In this document: positions 36,874 to 45,471 of the stretch, piece after piece
How positions within the stretch are numbered: position 1 is the first letter of the stretch
Layout: the number at the start of each line of letters is the position of its first letter
Assembly (NCBI RefSeq): GCF_000376245.1
Contig: NZ_AQXM01000050.1
Location: 1-64,000, forward strand
Direction of reading: 5' to 3'
From: Acaricomes phytoseiuli DSM 14247
GTDB lineage: Bacteria; Actinomycetota; Actinomycetes; Actinomycetales; Micrococcaceae
Length of the DNA: 64,000 bases
Program-made: the position numbers and the translations under genes
The notes under the pieces: generated by a model
The model's input: the letters and a program-made list of their open reading frames with translations, nothing else
What the model was told of the DNA's origin: nothing
Databases searched by the model: none

Positions 36874-39645
36874 GTGAAGTCTATGGGTTCTGAGTCCGTA
36901 AATCCTGGATATCGCGATGAATATCCGCATCAATATCCGCATCACTGGGAGGCGGATGTGGTGCTGCGCGATGGTGCGACCGCGCATGTGCGCCCCATCT
37001 GCGCGGATGATGCCGAAGGCGTGCAACACTTCCATCTCGGTCAGTCCCCGGATTCGATCTATATGCGATTCTTCACCCACAAGTCGCAGTTGAGCGACCG
37101 GGAGCTGCGCCGTTTTACCCAGGTGGACTACCGGAACCGTGTGGCTTTCGTGATCACGGTAGCGAGCAAGATCATCGGCATCGGCCGTTATGACCGGCTG
37201 GCAGACCTGAAACAGGCCGAGGTGGCCTTCAACATCGCCGATGCGCATCAGGGCCGGGGGATAGGCTCGATCCTGCTTGAGCACCTGGCCGCTGCGGCCC
37301 GGGAGAACGGGGTCACCAGATTCAGCGCCGAGGTATTGCCCGGCAACCGGAAGATGCTGACCGTTTTCGCTGAGGCAGGTTATGAAGTCAGCCGCCATTT
37401 CGACGACGGGCTGATCAGCCTGAGTTTCGATATCGACCCCACGGAACGCTCCCGGGAAGTCATGGAAGGTCGGGAACATCGGGCTGAGGCGCGCAGTCTT
37501 GAGGGCCTGCTGAACCCGAAGAGCATCATGCTGATCGGCGAGGACGGAGCCGCGCTCTTCCAGGAACATCTGCTGGCTGGCGGCTATACCGGTGAGATCT
37601 TCCGATTGGACAGTGGCTCGGGGCCCGCTGAGTCAGCGGATCTGGCTATTGTCGACGTTCCTTATGCCGAGGTGGAAGCGGCTATTACAGCATGCATCGA
37701 CCGCGGAGTGCGCGGGGCGCTCGTCGCCACGAGCGGTTTCGCTGACGCGGCGGAGGCGGGGCTGGAACGTCAGCGGGAACTGATCCGCAAAGCCCGGTCC
37801 GCGGGGATGCGGATCGTTGGCCCGGCATCGCTCGGTCTGATCAATACCCGGCCGGAGGTCTCGCTCAACGCATCGCTGCTACCGGGTTTGCCGCGATGCG
37901 GCCCGCTTTCCGTATTTAGCCAGTCCGCAGCCATCGGAGCAGCCCTGCACGCCGCGCTGATGCATCGAGAGATCGGCTTGTCGACGGCGATATCAGCCGG
38001 GGACCGGGCCGATATTTCGGGTAACGATGCGATGCAGTTCTGGGAAGACGATGCGCAGACCGGGGCTTGCGCCCTGTACCTGGAATCTATCGGCAACCCC
38101 CGTAAATTCTCGCGCCTGGCCCGCAGGCTCTCCCGGACCAAGCCGGTGATCGTGGCGAAGTCGGACGCCCTGGGGCTGCGATTGCCACCAGGCCATGCGG
38201 TGCGCACCACTCAGGCGCCCGCCGGGGCTTTGGACGCCATGCTGCGGCAGTCTGGAGTGATCCGGGTCAGCAGCATCGATGAGCTCAGCGATGTTGCTCA
38301 GCTCGCGGTGACCCAGCCGCTTCCGGCCGGCGGAAGAGTCGCGGTGGTCAGTAACTCCCAGGCGATGGCGAGGGTGGTCGGTGATGCGGTAGAAGCCCAT
38401 GACTTAGAACTGCTGGGAATCTGGGCCGGCTGCGATGTCGACGCGGATCCCGGGCCCGGCGCAGCCTTACCCGAGCAGCAGGCGGAGCGCGGCCAGGCGG
38501 CGATTAGCCTGCAGGAGCTGCTGCGAGCCGCATTCCAGGGTGCACCACGGGGCGAAACGGCATCGATGGGCGCCGGTTCGATGGGCACGGTGAGCCGCCC
38601 TGATGCCGTGATCGTAGCCCTGATGCCGGGGCGTCGCCATAGCCCTCAGGAACTCGCGCGCATCGTTGCCGAAACCGCCGGTGATCAGGAAGCCACGGTG
38701 GTCCTCAGCTTCAGCGGAGTCCTCGACCGGATGCAGACCACCACGGGGATCCTCACCACGGACGCGGGGCAGATCCCGGGCTTCTCCAGCCCCGCTGCGG
38801 CTGTTGCCGCGCTCGTGGCACTGATCCGTTATGCGCGTTGGCTGTCGCGGGAACAAGGCGTTTTCGAACGTCCGGACACCATTGATATCAGCCGTGCCGA
38901 GGAACTGGTCACGACGTGGAGCCAGGATTTCTCCGGGGACGAACTGCATACGCTGAGTTCCCAGCAGTCGGCTCAGCTGCTTTCCTGCTTCGGCATCACG
39001 GTCCTGGAATCGATACCGGTCCAGACCCCGGATCAGGCCGTGGCTGCAGCGCACCGCCTGGGCTGGCCCGTGGCGCTCAAAGCGGATGACCCGGCCTTGC
39101 GGCACCGGCTGGATCTGGGCGGGGTCCGGCTCAACATCGGCGATGAGAAGGCGCTGCGGGAGAATATTCCGCAGATGCGCGAGTCCTTACGGCCTTTGCT
39201 GCGTTCCGGCAGCTCGACTCTGGAGGTCCAGGCGATGGCCCCTCTGGGGCAGGGATGCGTTATCCGGGCGCTGGAGGATCCCCTCTTAGGGCCCGTGATC
39301 TCCTTCGCTTTGACCGGGGACGCCTCGGACCTGCTTGATGACTGGGCGCATCGGGTGCCCCCACTGTCGAGTGCCGACGTCGCCGAGCTCATCCGAGCTC
39401 CGCGTGCCGCGGCGAAACTCTTCGGATACCACGGCTTGCCGGCTGCGGATACGGCCGCACTCGAAGACATCGCAGCCAGGGTGGCGGTGCTCAAAGATGT
39501 GCTTCCCGCAGTGGCCTGGTTGGAGCTCAATCCTGTTCTGGTCTCGCCTCGGGGTGCTACGGTGCTCTCTGCCGTGATCCGGCTGGCCGACCCCAGGCAG
39601 CGGATCGACAGCGCCCGACGGGCGATGAACTCCTGGACTGCCTGA
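36874..39645 (+). CDS. Pat-like GNAT acetyltransferase fused to NDP-forming acyl-CoA synthetase
   Basis: A 923-residue fusion. The N-terminal GNAT domain (about 28-195) has VVLRDGATAHVRPICADD and the acetyl-CoA motif HQGRGIGSILLEHL. A CoA-binding/succinyl-CoA-synthetase-like region follows (about 210-640; GPASLGLINTRPEVSLNA, FSQSAAIGAALHAAL, VSNSQAMA). The C-terminal part (about 690-920) is ATP-grasp-like, with GWPVALKADDPALRHRLDLGGVRL and the closing WLELNPVL. This architecture is that of protein lysine acetyltransferases such as Pat, with the domain order GNAT first. The role is likely acetylation of acyl-CoA synthetases, by family knowledge. GTG 36874 has AGG seven bases upstream; ATG 36883 is an alternative. 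Confidence 0.88.
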   Translation: MKSMGSESVNPGYRDEYPHQYPHHWEADVVLRDGATAHVRPICADDAEGVQHFHLGQSPDSIYMRFFTHKSQLSDRELRRFTQVDYRNRVAFVITVASKIIGIGRYDRLADLKQAEVAFNIADAHQGRGIGSILLEHLAAAARENGVTRFSAEVLPGNRKMLTVFAEAGYEVSRHFDDGLISLSFDIDPTERSREVMEGREHRAEARSLEGLLNPKSIMLIGEDGAALFQEHLLAGGYTGEIFRLDSGSGPAESADLAIVDVPYAEVEAAITACIDRGVRGALVATSGFADAAEAGLERQRELIRKARSAGMRIVGPASLGLINTRPEVSLNASLLPGLPRCGPLSVFSQSAAIGAALHAALMHREIGLSTAISAGDRADISGNDAMQFWEDDAQTGACALYLESIGNPRKFSRLARRLSRTKPVIVAKSDALGLRLPPGHAVRTTQAPAGALDAMLRQSGVIRVSSIDELSDVAQLAVTQPLPAGGRVAVVSNSQAMARVVGDAVEAHDLELLGIWAGCDVDADPGPGAALPEQQAERGQAAISLQELLRAAFQGAPRGETASMGAGSMGTVSRPDAVIVALMPGRRHSPQELARIVAETAGDQEATVVLSFSGVLDRMQTTTGILTTDAGQIPGFSSPAAAVAALVALIRYARWLSREQGVFERPDTIDISRAEELVTTWSQDFSGDELHTLSSQQSAQLLSCFGITVLESIPVQTPDQAVAAAHRLGWPVALKADDPALRHRLDLGGVRLNIGDEKALRENIPQMRESLRPLLRSGSSTLEVQAMAPLGQGCVIRALEDPLLGPVISFALTGDASDLLDDWAHRVPPLSSADVAELIRAPRAAAKLFGYHGLPAADTAALEDIAARVAVLKDVLPAVAWLELNPVLVSPRGATVLSAVIRLADPRQRIDSARRAMNSWTA

Positions 39646-39661
39646 GGCGCTTACCGGCGAG

Positions 39662-39709
39662 GTTGACCGTGAGGTTAACAGGGATGTTAACAGCAACGTT
39701 AAAGGCAAC
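39662..39709 (+). repeat. Four degenerate 12-bp tandem units before the DUF5998 gene
   Basis: Consecutive 12-mers are GTTGACCGTGAG, GTTAACAGGGAT, GTTAACAGCAAC and GTTAAAGGCAAC. The second and third share the first eight bases, and each begins with GTTRA. The array ends 49 bases before the DUF5998 start codon. Confidence 0.6.
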
Positions 39710-39758
39710 GTGTGGGAGAATGGCCCGAGGATCAACTGTGAACTTGGAGATTTTTCGT

Positions 39759-40427
39759 ATGACTTTCCGTCAGAAGTCCAGTGCCGTCCCAGTGGAAACG
39801 CTCGAGCAAGCTTTGCAGCGGGCCGGTTTTTACCCGGCCCTCATCTCCGATGTGCTCCGGGATTCCCTCAATGGGCAGGCCTGCCTGGCGCATCTGGTGC
39901 ATCTGGAAACGCATTTCGACCGGAATGAAGTGCATCGGCATATCACCGCTTTGGCGCTCACCGAGACCGCTCTGGTGATAGCGCATGTGGATGACCAGTG
40001 CATGGACGATACCGGTGCCCAGATGATGGCGCAGATTTCCACCGAGGTGATTCCGGTGGCGCAGATCCGCTCTGTGGTGCTCAGCTATATCTATGCGCAG
40101 CCGCAGGACTACCAGCCGGCCGATTCCGCCCTTGAGCTGACGCTTTCGCTGGGCTGGTCGGGCAGTCAGCGGTTCGACCTCGTCCCGGTTTCCTGTGCGG
40201 ATCCGCAGTGCGAGGCAGAGCACGGGTTTAGCGGCACCGTTGCCCAGGAAGACATCGCACTGCGAATCAGCGCCGAGGCCGATGGCCCCCTGGCCGTGAC
40301 CGAAGCGCAGCGCTTCGCACGGATTCTGCGCGAGCGCAATGGGCGTACCGCCGGCCAGTCAGAGCCCACCAGACTCTCCAGCGCTCCCAGCGTGAACAGC
40401 CGACTCGGCCGCAACCATCATCGCTGA
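39759..40427 (+). CDS. DUF5998 family protein
   Basis: A 222-residue cytoplasmic protein of unknown function, conserved in actinobacteria. Recognisable blocks are LEQALQRAGFYPALISDVLRDSL, HLVHLETHFDRNEVHRHITALALTETALVIAHVDD and a beta-rich middle region (SVVLSYIYAQP, ELTLSLGW). A Cys-containing loop, SCADPQCEAEHGFSGT, follows, and then a helix ending in AQRFARILRERNGR. The tail is basic and Ser/Arg-rich. ATG 39759 was preferred over the first ATG of the longer frame (39663), because the extension would be encoded by the tandem repeat. GGAG precedes it at wide spacing. Confidence 0.8.
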   Translation: MTFRQKSSAVPVETLEQALQRAGFYPALISDVLRDSLNGQACLAHLVHLETHFDRNEVHRHITALALTETALVIAHVDDQCMDDTGAQMMAQISTEVIPVAQIRSVVLSYIYAQPQDYQPADSALELTLSLGWSGSQRFDLVPVSCADPQCEAEHGFSGTVAQEDIALRISAEADGPLAVTEAQRFARILRERNGRTAGQSEPTRLSSAPSVNSRLGRNHHR

Positions 40428-40444
40428 GTGACTGCCTCGACCAC

Positions 40445-41698
40445 GTGACTGCTTCACCCGACACCGTGAGCTGGGCTGCGGGCTCATCGCTCTCCGCCCT
40501 GCTGCCCAGCGCGGCTGCCGCTATGGGCGCTCCGGATGCCGCTAATCTCCTGGGCCTGCCTGCTTCGGACAGGATCTGCGTGATCCTGGTCGACGGACTC
40601 GGCCTAGCGGCACTCAAGCGCAAAGCAGGGCATGCGCCGTTCCTGAGCAAAGTCCTCAGCCAGGGGCTCGCCAGCGGCACTTCTCGGCGGCTCTTCTCGG
40701 CTTTTCCATCGACGACGGCTGCCTCGTTGGCCAGCCTCGGCACGGGTCTGCCACCCGGCCAGCACGGACTGGTGGGTTACGATGTTCTCGACCCGGCCCA
40801 GGATAAAGTGGTGAACCTCCTGGGTGGCTGGGATGCCAAAGTTGATCCAGCGAGCTGGCAGCCTTTTCCCACGGTCTTCGAACAGCTTCGTGGTTTCGCG
40901 GATGCTGTTACGGTGAGCCTGCCCCGCTTCGAGACCTCCGCGCTGACCCGGGCGGCGCTGCGCGGCAGCCGATTCATCGGGGGTAACACTGGATTCGCTC
41001 GCACCGCTGCTGCGGCCAGTGCGATGCATGCGGCCCGTGAATCGGGCACGCCGACCCTACTGTACCTCTACTGGCCCGAACTCGATGTGGCCGGGCATCG
41101 CGATGGCCTCGATTCGCCGCGCTGGGAGTACGAGCTCGAAGAACTCGACGGCGCTGTGCGGCGGCTGGTTGCCCAGCTGCCGCCGGAGACCCTGCTGCTG
41201 CTCTCTGCCGACCACGGAATGATCGACGTACCGGCTCGGCAGCGCATCGACTATTCAGCATCGCCTGAACTCATCGCAGGAGTGCGGCATACCGCAGGAG
41301 AGCCCCGACTGGTGCAGCTGCACCTGGAGCCCGGGGCCGATCAGGATCGTGTCGCAGAAGCCTGGCGCGGTGCTTTCGGTTCCAAGATCAGGGTTCTCAG
41401 CCGTCAGCAAGTCGTGGCCGCTGGCTGGTTCGGCCCGGTGCGCGCCGAGGTGGTGCCGCGAATCGGAGATCTGCTCATCGCGGCCCAGGAACCATTAGCG
41501 CTCTACGATGTGCGCCGAGTGGGAGAGCGGCCCCTTGAGGTAGTTGGTCAGCACGGGTCCACGACCAGGGCCGAGCGGGAGGTCCCCCTGCTGCAGATCC
41601 CACTGCCAGAAAGTGTGCCAGGGGGAGCCGGGCAGAGCCGGGCCAAGCGCAAGGGGACAAGGACACAGGGCTTTGGAAGGACAAGCGGACGTGGCTGA
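40445..41698 (+). CDS. Alkaline phosphatase superfamily phosphodiesterase (nucleotide pyrophosphatase type)
   Basis: A 417-residue enzyme of the type I phosphodiesterase/nucleotide pyrophosphatase group. Metal and nucleophile motifs are in order: ILVDGLGLAAL (first Asp), FPSTTAASLASLGTGLPPGQHGLVGYDV (nucleophilic Thr), ELDVAGHRDG (Asp and His), SADHGMIDV (Asp and His) and VVGQHGSTTRAE (last His). There is no signal peptide, so it is probably cytoplasmic. It starts with GTG, 18 bases after the DUF5998 stop, and its end overlaps the thymidine kinase start, so the three genes look like one operon. The substrate is not known. Confidence 0.88.
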   Translation: MTASPDTVSWAAGSSLSALLPSAAAAMGAPDAANLLGLPASDRICVILVDGLGLAALKRKAGHAPFLSKVLSQGLASGTSRRLFSAFPSTTAASLASLGTGLPPGQHGLVGYDVLDPAQDKVVNLLGGWDAKVDPASWQPFPTVFEQLRGFADAVTVSLPRFETSALTRAALRGSRFIGGNTGFARTAAAASAMHAARESGTPTLLYLYWPELDVAGHRDGLDSPRWEYELEELDGAVRRLVAQLPPETLLLLSADHGMIDVPARQRIDYSASPELIAGVRHTAGEPRLVQLHLEPGADQDRVAEAWRGAFGSKIRVLSRQQVVAAGWFGPVRAEVVPRIGDLLIAAQEPLALYDVRRVGERPLEVVGQHGSTTRAEREVPLLQIPLPESVPGGAGQSRAKRKGTRTQGFGRTSGRG

Positions 41699-42371
41699 GC
41701 TGATCTTCTATTCGGGCACGATGGATAGCGGGAAGTCGACGCTGGCTCTGCAGCTGGATCATAATCACAGCGTCCGCGGCCGAGCCGGGCTGCTCTTCAG
41801 CTGCCATGACCGCGCGGGGGACGCGCAGATCTCCAGCCGTCTGGGGCTCCGCACCGACGCTATCGAGGTGCTTCCGGAGAGCGATTTCTGGTCCACCGTA
41901 GTGCAGTACCGGATGGACGGTGCGCCAGTGCACTATCTCATCTGCGATGAAGCGCAGTTCTACACCCCGGAGCAGGTCGACCAGCTGGCCCGGATCGTCG
42001 ATGAGATGGACATCGATGTCTTTGCCTTCGGGATCACCGCGGACTTCCGAGCGCGGCTCTTCCCCGGCTCGCAGCGTCTGATCGAGCTCGCGGACCGGGT
42101 GCGCCCGCTTCAGGTGGAGTCGCTGTGCTGGTGCGGTCAGCGGGCCACGCATAACGCCCGGACAGTGGGCGGCACCATGGTGGTAGAGGGCAGCCAGGTG
42201 ATGGTGGGGGACATCAATGACGGCAGCACGGTAGAACTCAGCTATGAGACGTTATGTCGTAAGCACTACATGCGTAGGGTGACCAAGGCCGGATCGATGC
42301 AGATGCTCGAGCAGGATCAGTTGCTTCCCTGGGAGCCTTCCGCAAAGCCCGAGCTGGGTCAGTCGGACTGA
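41691..42371 (+). CDS. tdk: Thymidine kinase
   Basis: It phosphorylates thymidine in nucleotide salvage. The 226-residue type II enzyme has a Walker A motif GTMDSGKST (residues 9-17), the DEAQF motif with the catalytic Glu, and zinc-binding cysteines in CWCGQRATHNAR plus the Cys and His of YETLCRKHY. The GTG at 41691 overlaps the end of the phosphodiesterase gene by eight bases; the longer frame starting at 41544 would add residues inside that gene. GGAAGG lies ten bases upstream. A dut gene 3 kb away also belongs to thymidylate metabolism. Confidence 0.94.
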   Translation: MAELIFYSGTMDSGKSTLALQLDHNHSVRGRAGLLFSCHDRAGDAQISSRLGLRTDAIEVLPESDFWSTVVQYRMDGAPVHYLICDEAQFYTPEQVDQLARIVDEMDIDVFAFGITADFRARLFPGSQRLIELADRVRPLQVESLCWCGQRATHNARTVGGTMVVEGSQVMVGDINDGSTVELSYETLCRKHYMRRVTKAGSMQMLEQDQLLPWEPSAKPELGQSD

Positions 42372-42409
42372 ACTACTAGATAGATCAGCAGCCGAGCTTC
42401 GCCGGAAGT

Positions 42410-43954
42410 TCAATCTGTTTTGGTCCCGAAGACGATCTCATCCCAGCTGGGCACGCTGGAGCGTTTCGGCTTGCGCCGTTCCGTTCCGGCAGACTCCTGT
42501 TCATTTTCATCTGACGCGGCCTGTCCCTCCTGCGCGGATTCGGCGGACTCTGGGGCTGCGGATGGCTTCTCTTCCCATTGCCGGGGCGCGCCCGAAATTG
42601 TGATCTCCCGGGTGGGCGGAGCACTCGTGTCCTCTTCGCTTTGCCGAGCGGCAAGGTTGAATGCCCCTTCCTTGCCAGAGTCGTGCCGGGGTATCTCCAG
42701 AGTGTCGTTGGCGCTAGGTCCTGATTCTTGACCCGCACTCGGTGGCAGCGGCGCGACTGCTTCGTCATCGGGTTCAGGGGCGAGGCTGAGCGGCGCGAAG
42801 AAAGCCTGCTGCTGGGCTGCCCCCGGTTGGGCATCTTCCAGGGCGTCCGATTCTTCTGCGGGGGCCTCGACGGTGGCGGAGAATTGCTCCTGCGCCGTTT
42901 CGGCTGCAAAGTCAGTGACGGAAGCGATCCGTTCCGAGCCGCGCATCGAATGCTCTGCGTCTTCTACCGCCACTGCATCATCGGGCTGCGATTCCGCACT
43001 GTTTTCGGAGAGAAGCAGCGCCAGTGCGTCATCTTCCTCTTCGTCGGCGCCTAAGCGCTGGCCGCGTCGTGATCGGAGGAGCTCAAGCAAGGAAACGGAT
43101 TTCGGCTCTTCTTTTCCGGTGTCTTTCTTTTCCGTACCCTCTTGCTCGCCAACCTGTTCGGAGTGTTCGGAAGATTCTGCTACCGGGTCGAACTCGGGCC
43201 TCGGACTGGAGTGGGTTACTTCACTCTTACCTGTCTTACCTGATTTCGCCTCGAAGTCGAAAGGCTGGTCTGTTACCGCGCTGAGGCGTCGGGCGGGCAC
43301 TGGTTTGTCCAGGGGCTCGATCTCGCTTAGCAGTTGCGCCCAGCGGTTCATGTTCTGCAGGGTCTTTCGCGCCGGGTTGAAAGTCCACTGGGCGGGCGGG
43401 GCCTCACCGATATTGCGGGCAGCGGGAGCTCGTGCATCGAACTCTGCCACTACCGTCCACAATCCGTCAGGGCGGCGCCAGGCGTCCCAGGTAAGTGAAT
43501 CGAGGCCCACGCCAAGCGAGGTTAGTCGATGGGAGACCATTTCCTGGAGCATCGCCGGATCATCGCCGAAAGCCGATCGATATCCGTCGTGGCTGGGGAC
43601 CGCATCGGAAACCGGCACTTCCTGAGCCTGCTGTGCGATATGCGCGCGCTCAGCCAGGACGGGGCCTTCGTACCTCCGGATATGCGCAACGGGCAGGCCA
43701 GAGGCCCCGGCGACTTCTTCTGCTGTTGAGCCGCTGCGGATCCGATTCTGGATATCGCGCGGGGACAGCCGTTCCGCGGGGTTCTGCGCATCATCCGGGG
43801 CAGGTTTTGTCGCAACCTGCACGCGGTGCTGAGGCCTGGACGTCGCTACCCGCAGAGCTTCATCGATACGCAGACGGAACACCGCCCCGCCAGGGCCGCT
43901 GAGCAGAAGGTGCCCGCCGTCCTCCTGGACGCCTACCAACCGCAGATCTTGCAT
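42410..43954 (-). CDS. sepH: Septation protein SepH (DUF3071)
   Basis: A 514-residue cell-division protein. In Streptomyces SepH promotes FtsZ assembly. The conserved N-terminal domain begins MQDLRLVGVQEDGGHLLLSG and contains a helix-turn-helix-like stretch, LSPRDIQNRIRSGSTAEEVAGASGLPVAHIRRYE (about 63-96), followed by HDGYRSAFGDDPAMLQEMVSHRL. After about residue 240 the protein is low complexity and acidic, rich in Glu, Ser and Ala. It ends with a short basic Arg-Arg-Lys-Pro-Lys motif and a conserved SVPSWDEIVFG block. GGAG with good spacing precedes the ATG. It is convergent with tdk, 38 bases away. Confidence 0.93.
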   Translation of the reverse strand: MQDLRLVGVQEDGGHLLLSGPGGAVFRLRIDEALRVATSRPQHRVQVATKPAPDDAQNPAERLSPRDIQNRIRSGSTAEEVAGASGLPVAHIRRYEGPVLAERAHIAQQAQEVPVSDAVPSHDGYRSAFGDDPAMLQEMVSHRLTSLGVGLDSLTWDAWRRPDGLWTVVAEFDARAPAARNIGEAPPAQWTFNPARKTLQNMNRWAQLLSEIEPLDKPVPARRLSAVTDQPFDFEAKSGKTGKSEVTHSSPRPEFDPVAESSEHSEQVGEQEGTEKKDTGKEEPKSVSLLELLRSRRGQRLGADEEEDDALALLLSENSAESQPDDAVAVEDAEHSMRGSERIASVTDFAAETAQEQFSATVEAPAEESDALEDAQPGAAQQQAFFAPLSLAPEPDDEAVAPLPPSAGQESGPSANDTLEIPRHDSGKEGAFNLAARQSEEDTSAPPTREITISGAPRQWEEKPSAAPESAESAQEGQAASDENEQESAGTERRKPKRSSVPSWDEIVFGTKTD

Positions 43955-44500
43955 GCCTTCTCCGTCACCTGCTCTGTCGACTCCGTGTGCTGGACAGGCT
44001 CTCGGCCTTGCCTTCCTGCCAGTTCAGCTGCCAGCCGTCTCACGGTTACTCTGCCACTGTTCAGGGGGAATTCCTATCACCCGCGCAGGCGTGGCGGATG
44101 TTGTATGGTTGCCTGATCTCGTAGCACCAGTGATCTCGTGCCGCGGGAAGGAATCAGAAAGGAGCACCGGCTTGAAGCAGCAGTCAGATGCTGTGGCAAA
44201 CCCTGGATCCAGCTAAGAATGCAGGGTACGAGTGTCCGCTGTGAGGATAATCATTGCTAAATATCCTTTTCTGACTGGCTTTTGGGAAGAATCTGAGGAA
44301 AAATCTCCCGGTGCCGGGCACAAAAATGATGATCAAGGCGTTGATCCAGTGTGGCTTGAGAATCTTGGGGCAATCTAGGCAAGAACTTGAGCAGGGACTC
44401 GGGCAAGCAAGACTGACCAGACGAATGGCCAAGCCGGCAGATCTGGCGGTGCTGCATCAAGCAGCATCGATGATGAGAAGCGGAGTGTGAGCGAAGAATT
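43955..44500. other. 546-bp divergent intergenic region (sepH / DUF4193)
   Basis: This is the longest gene-free stretch in the window and it is less GC-rich than the rest, especially 44230-44330. It must hold the promoters of sepH and the DUF4193 gene. Two small features can be seen: AAAGGAGC (44158-44165) before a 14-codon frame starting with TTG at 44172 and ending at 44216, and a 6-bp hairpin (TGCTGC, five bases, GCAGCA; 44450-44466) 34 bases before the DUF4193 start. No promoter with good -35 and -10 elements and no RNA gene can be named. Confidence 0.4.
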
Positions 44501-44800
44501 ATGGCGACTGACTACGATGCGCCGCGGAAAACCGATGACGAACTCAGTGAAGACTCGATTGAGGAGTTGAAGTCTCGGCGAACCGATAAGCAGTCCGCGG
44601 CGGTTGATGAGGACGAGGCGGAGGCGGCGGATAGTTTCGAGCTGCCGGGTGCCGACCTCTCCGGCGAAGAACTGATGGTCCGGGTGCTGCCGGCGCAAGC
44701 TGATGAGTTCACCTGCGCTTCGTGCTTCCTGGTACGGCATCGTTCGCAGGTTGCTCTGGAGAAGAACGGCCTGAAGTACTGCAAGGACTGCGAAGGCTGA
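44501..44800 (+). CDS. DUF4193 family protein
   Basis: A 99-residue acidic protein of unknown function, highly conserved in actinobacteria (homologue next to dut in mycobacteria). The N-terminal half starts MATDYDAPRKTDDE and includes the Ile-Glu-Glu-Leu-Lys-Ser-Arg segment. The C-terminal half has the paired motifs FTCASCFLVRHRSQ and YCKDCEG, four cysteines in CxxC pairs that probably bind zinc. The ATG follows GCGAAGAATT, a weak ribosome binding site. Confidence 0.92.
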   Translation: MATDYDAPRKTDDELSEDSIEELKSRRTDKQSAAVDEDEAEAADSFELPGADLSGEELMVRVLPAQADEFTCASCFLVRHRSQVALEKNGLKYCKDCEG

Positions 44801-44846
44801 TCCTGCAGAGCGTTCCGGCATAGCTACGGCATAAGTGTATGAGATT

Positions 44847-44863
44847 CCGGCTGGTGCAGCCGG
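44847..44863 (-). terminator. Possible terminator after the DUF3093 gene
   Basis: A perfect 7-bp GC-rich stem (44847-44853 with 44857-44863) has a 3-base loop. It begins four bases after the DUF3093 stop codon. No T run follows. Confidence 0.4.
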
Positions 44864-44867
44864 ACGC

Positions 44868-45383
44868 CTACGGGGCGGTCAGGGCAGCGACGAGCTGTTC
44901 TGGCCGTCTCGTTGAGGTTAACCAGTACGGTGTGGGATCGGCTGGATCCACGATCTCCAGCCGCACCACCGGGTCGATCCAGCCGCGGAGGCAAAGGAAA
45001 GCGAGGCCGTTGAGCCTCGGCCCTCGCTGGAGCCCAGCGGCATCGCCGCGGAAGCCTTCCACGGAACCGATGAATCTGCGCTCGATCGTCGCACGGCCTA
45101 CGGTCAGAGTGTTCCGATACACCGCGATGCGCGGAGTGCTGAGGATGAGGAAGCCGGCTTGCAGGACGAAGAGCACTCCGGCTGCAATATACCCCGCCAC
45201 GAGGTTGAGCGGGGCGAGGATGAAGATCCCCGCCGCGGATATGCCCGCGACGACGATCCAGATCCAGATAGCAGGCCAGAGCTTTTCGGTGTACAGCGGC
45301 GCTTCCATCGGATCAGCCGGTTGCGGGGCTTCCGTACTGGATGAATCTGGTGCCTCTACCGTGGGCTTCTCATTCTCGGGCAT
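44868..45383 (-). CDS. DUF3093 family membrane protein
   Basis: A 171-residue protein of unknown function. A disordered N-terminus (about 1-30) precedes LYTEKLWPAIWIWIVVAGISAAGIFIL, and a second hydrophobic segment, LVAGYIAAGVLFVLQAGFLIL, follows, giving two membrane helices. The C-terminal beta-rich domain reads PRIAVYRNTLTVGRATIERRFIG and ends PTPYWLTSTRRPEQLVAAL, resembling PH-like domains of bacterial membrane proteins. In mycobacteria it also lies between the DUF4193 gene and dut. CAGAAT stands six bases before the ATG, an imperfect leaderless geometry. Confidence 0.88.
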   Translation of the reverse strand: MPENEKPTVEAPDSSSTEAPQPADPMEAPLYTEKLWPAIWIWIVVAGISAAGIFILAPLNLVAGYIAAGVLFVLQAGFLILSTPRIAVYRNTLTVGRATIERRFIGSVEGFRGDAAGLQRGPRLNGLAFLCLRGWIDPVVRLEIVDPADPTPYWLTSTRRPEQLVAALTAP

Positions 45384-45471
45384 AAGGCTATTCTGCCAGC
45401 CATTAGAGTGGTAGCAGGTCGAGTCGGCATGGAGTGGCTCGGATGAGGTGGGATTAATGATGGAGGAGCAC

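Noticed and set aside
36915-36945. Short tandem repeat (ATATCCGCATCA-like) at the start of the Pat-like gene
   Set aside because: Only two units, in frame, encoding a Tyr-Pro-His repeat; too short to call a repeat element.
44172-44216. 14-codon TTG-started frame as an annotated gene
   Set aside because: It is too short and has a rare start; kept only as a low-interest observation, not as a gene.
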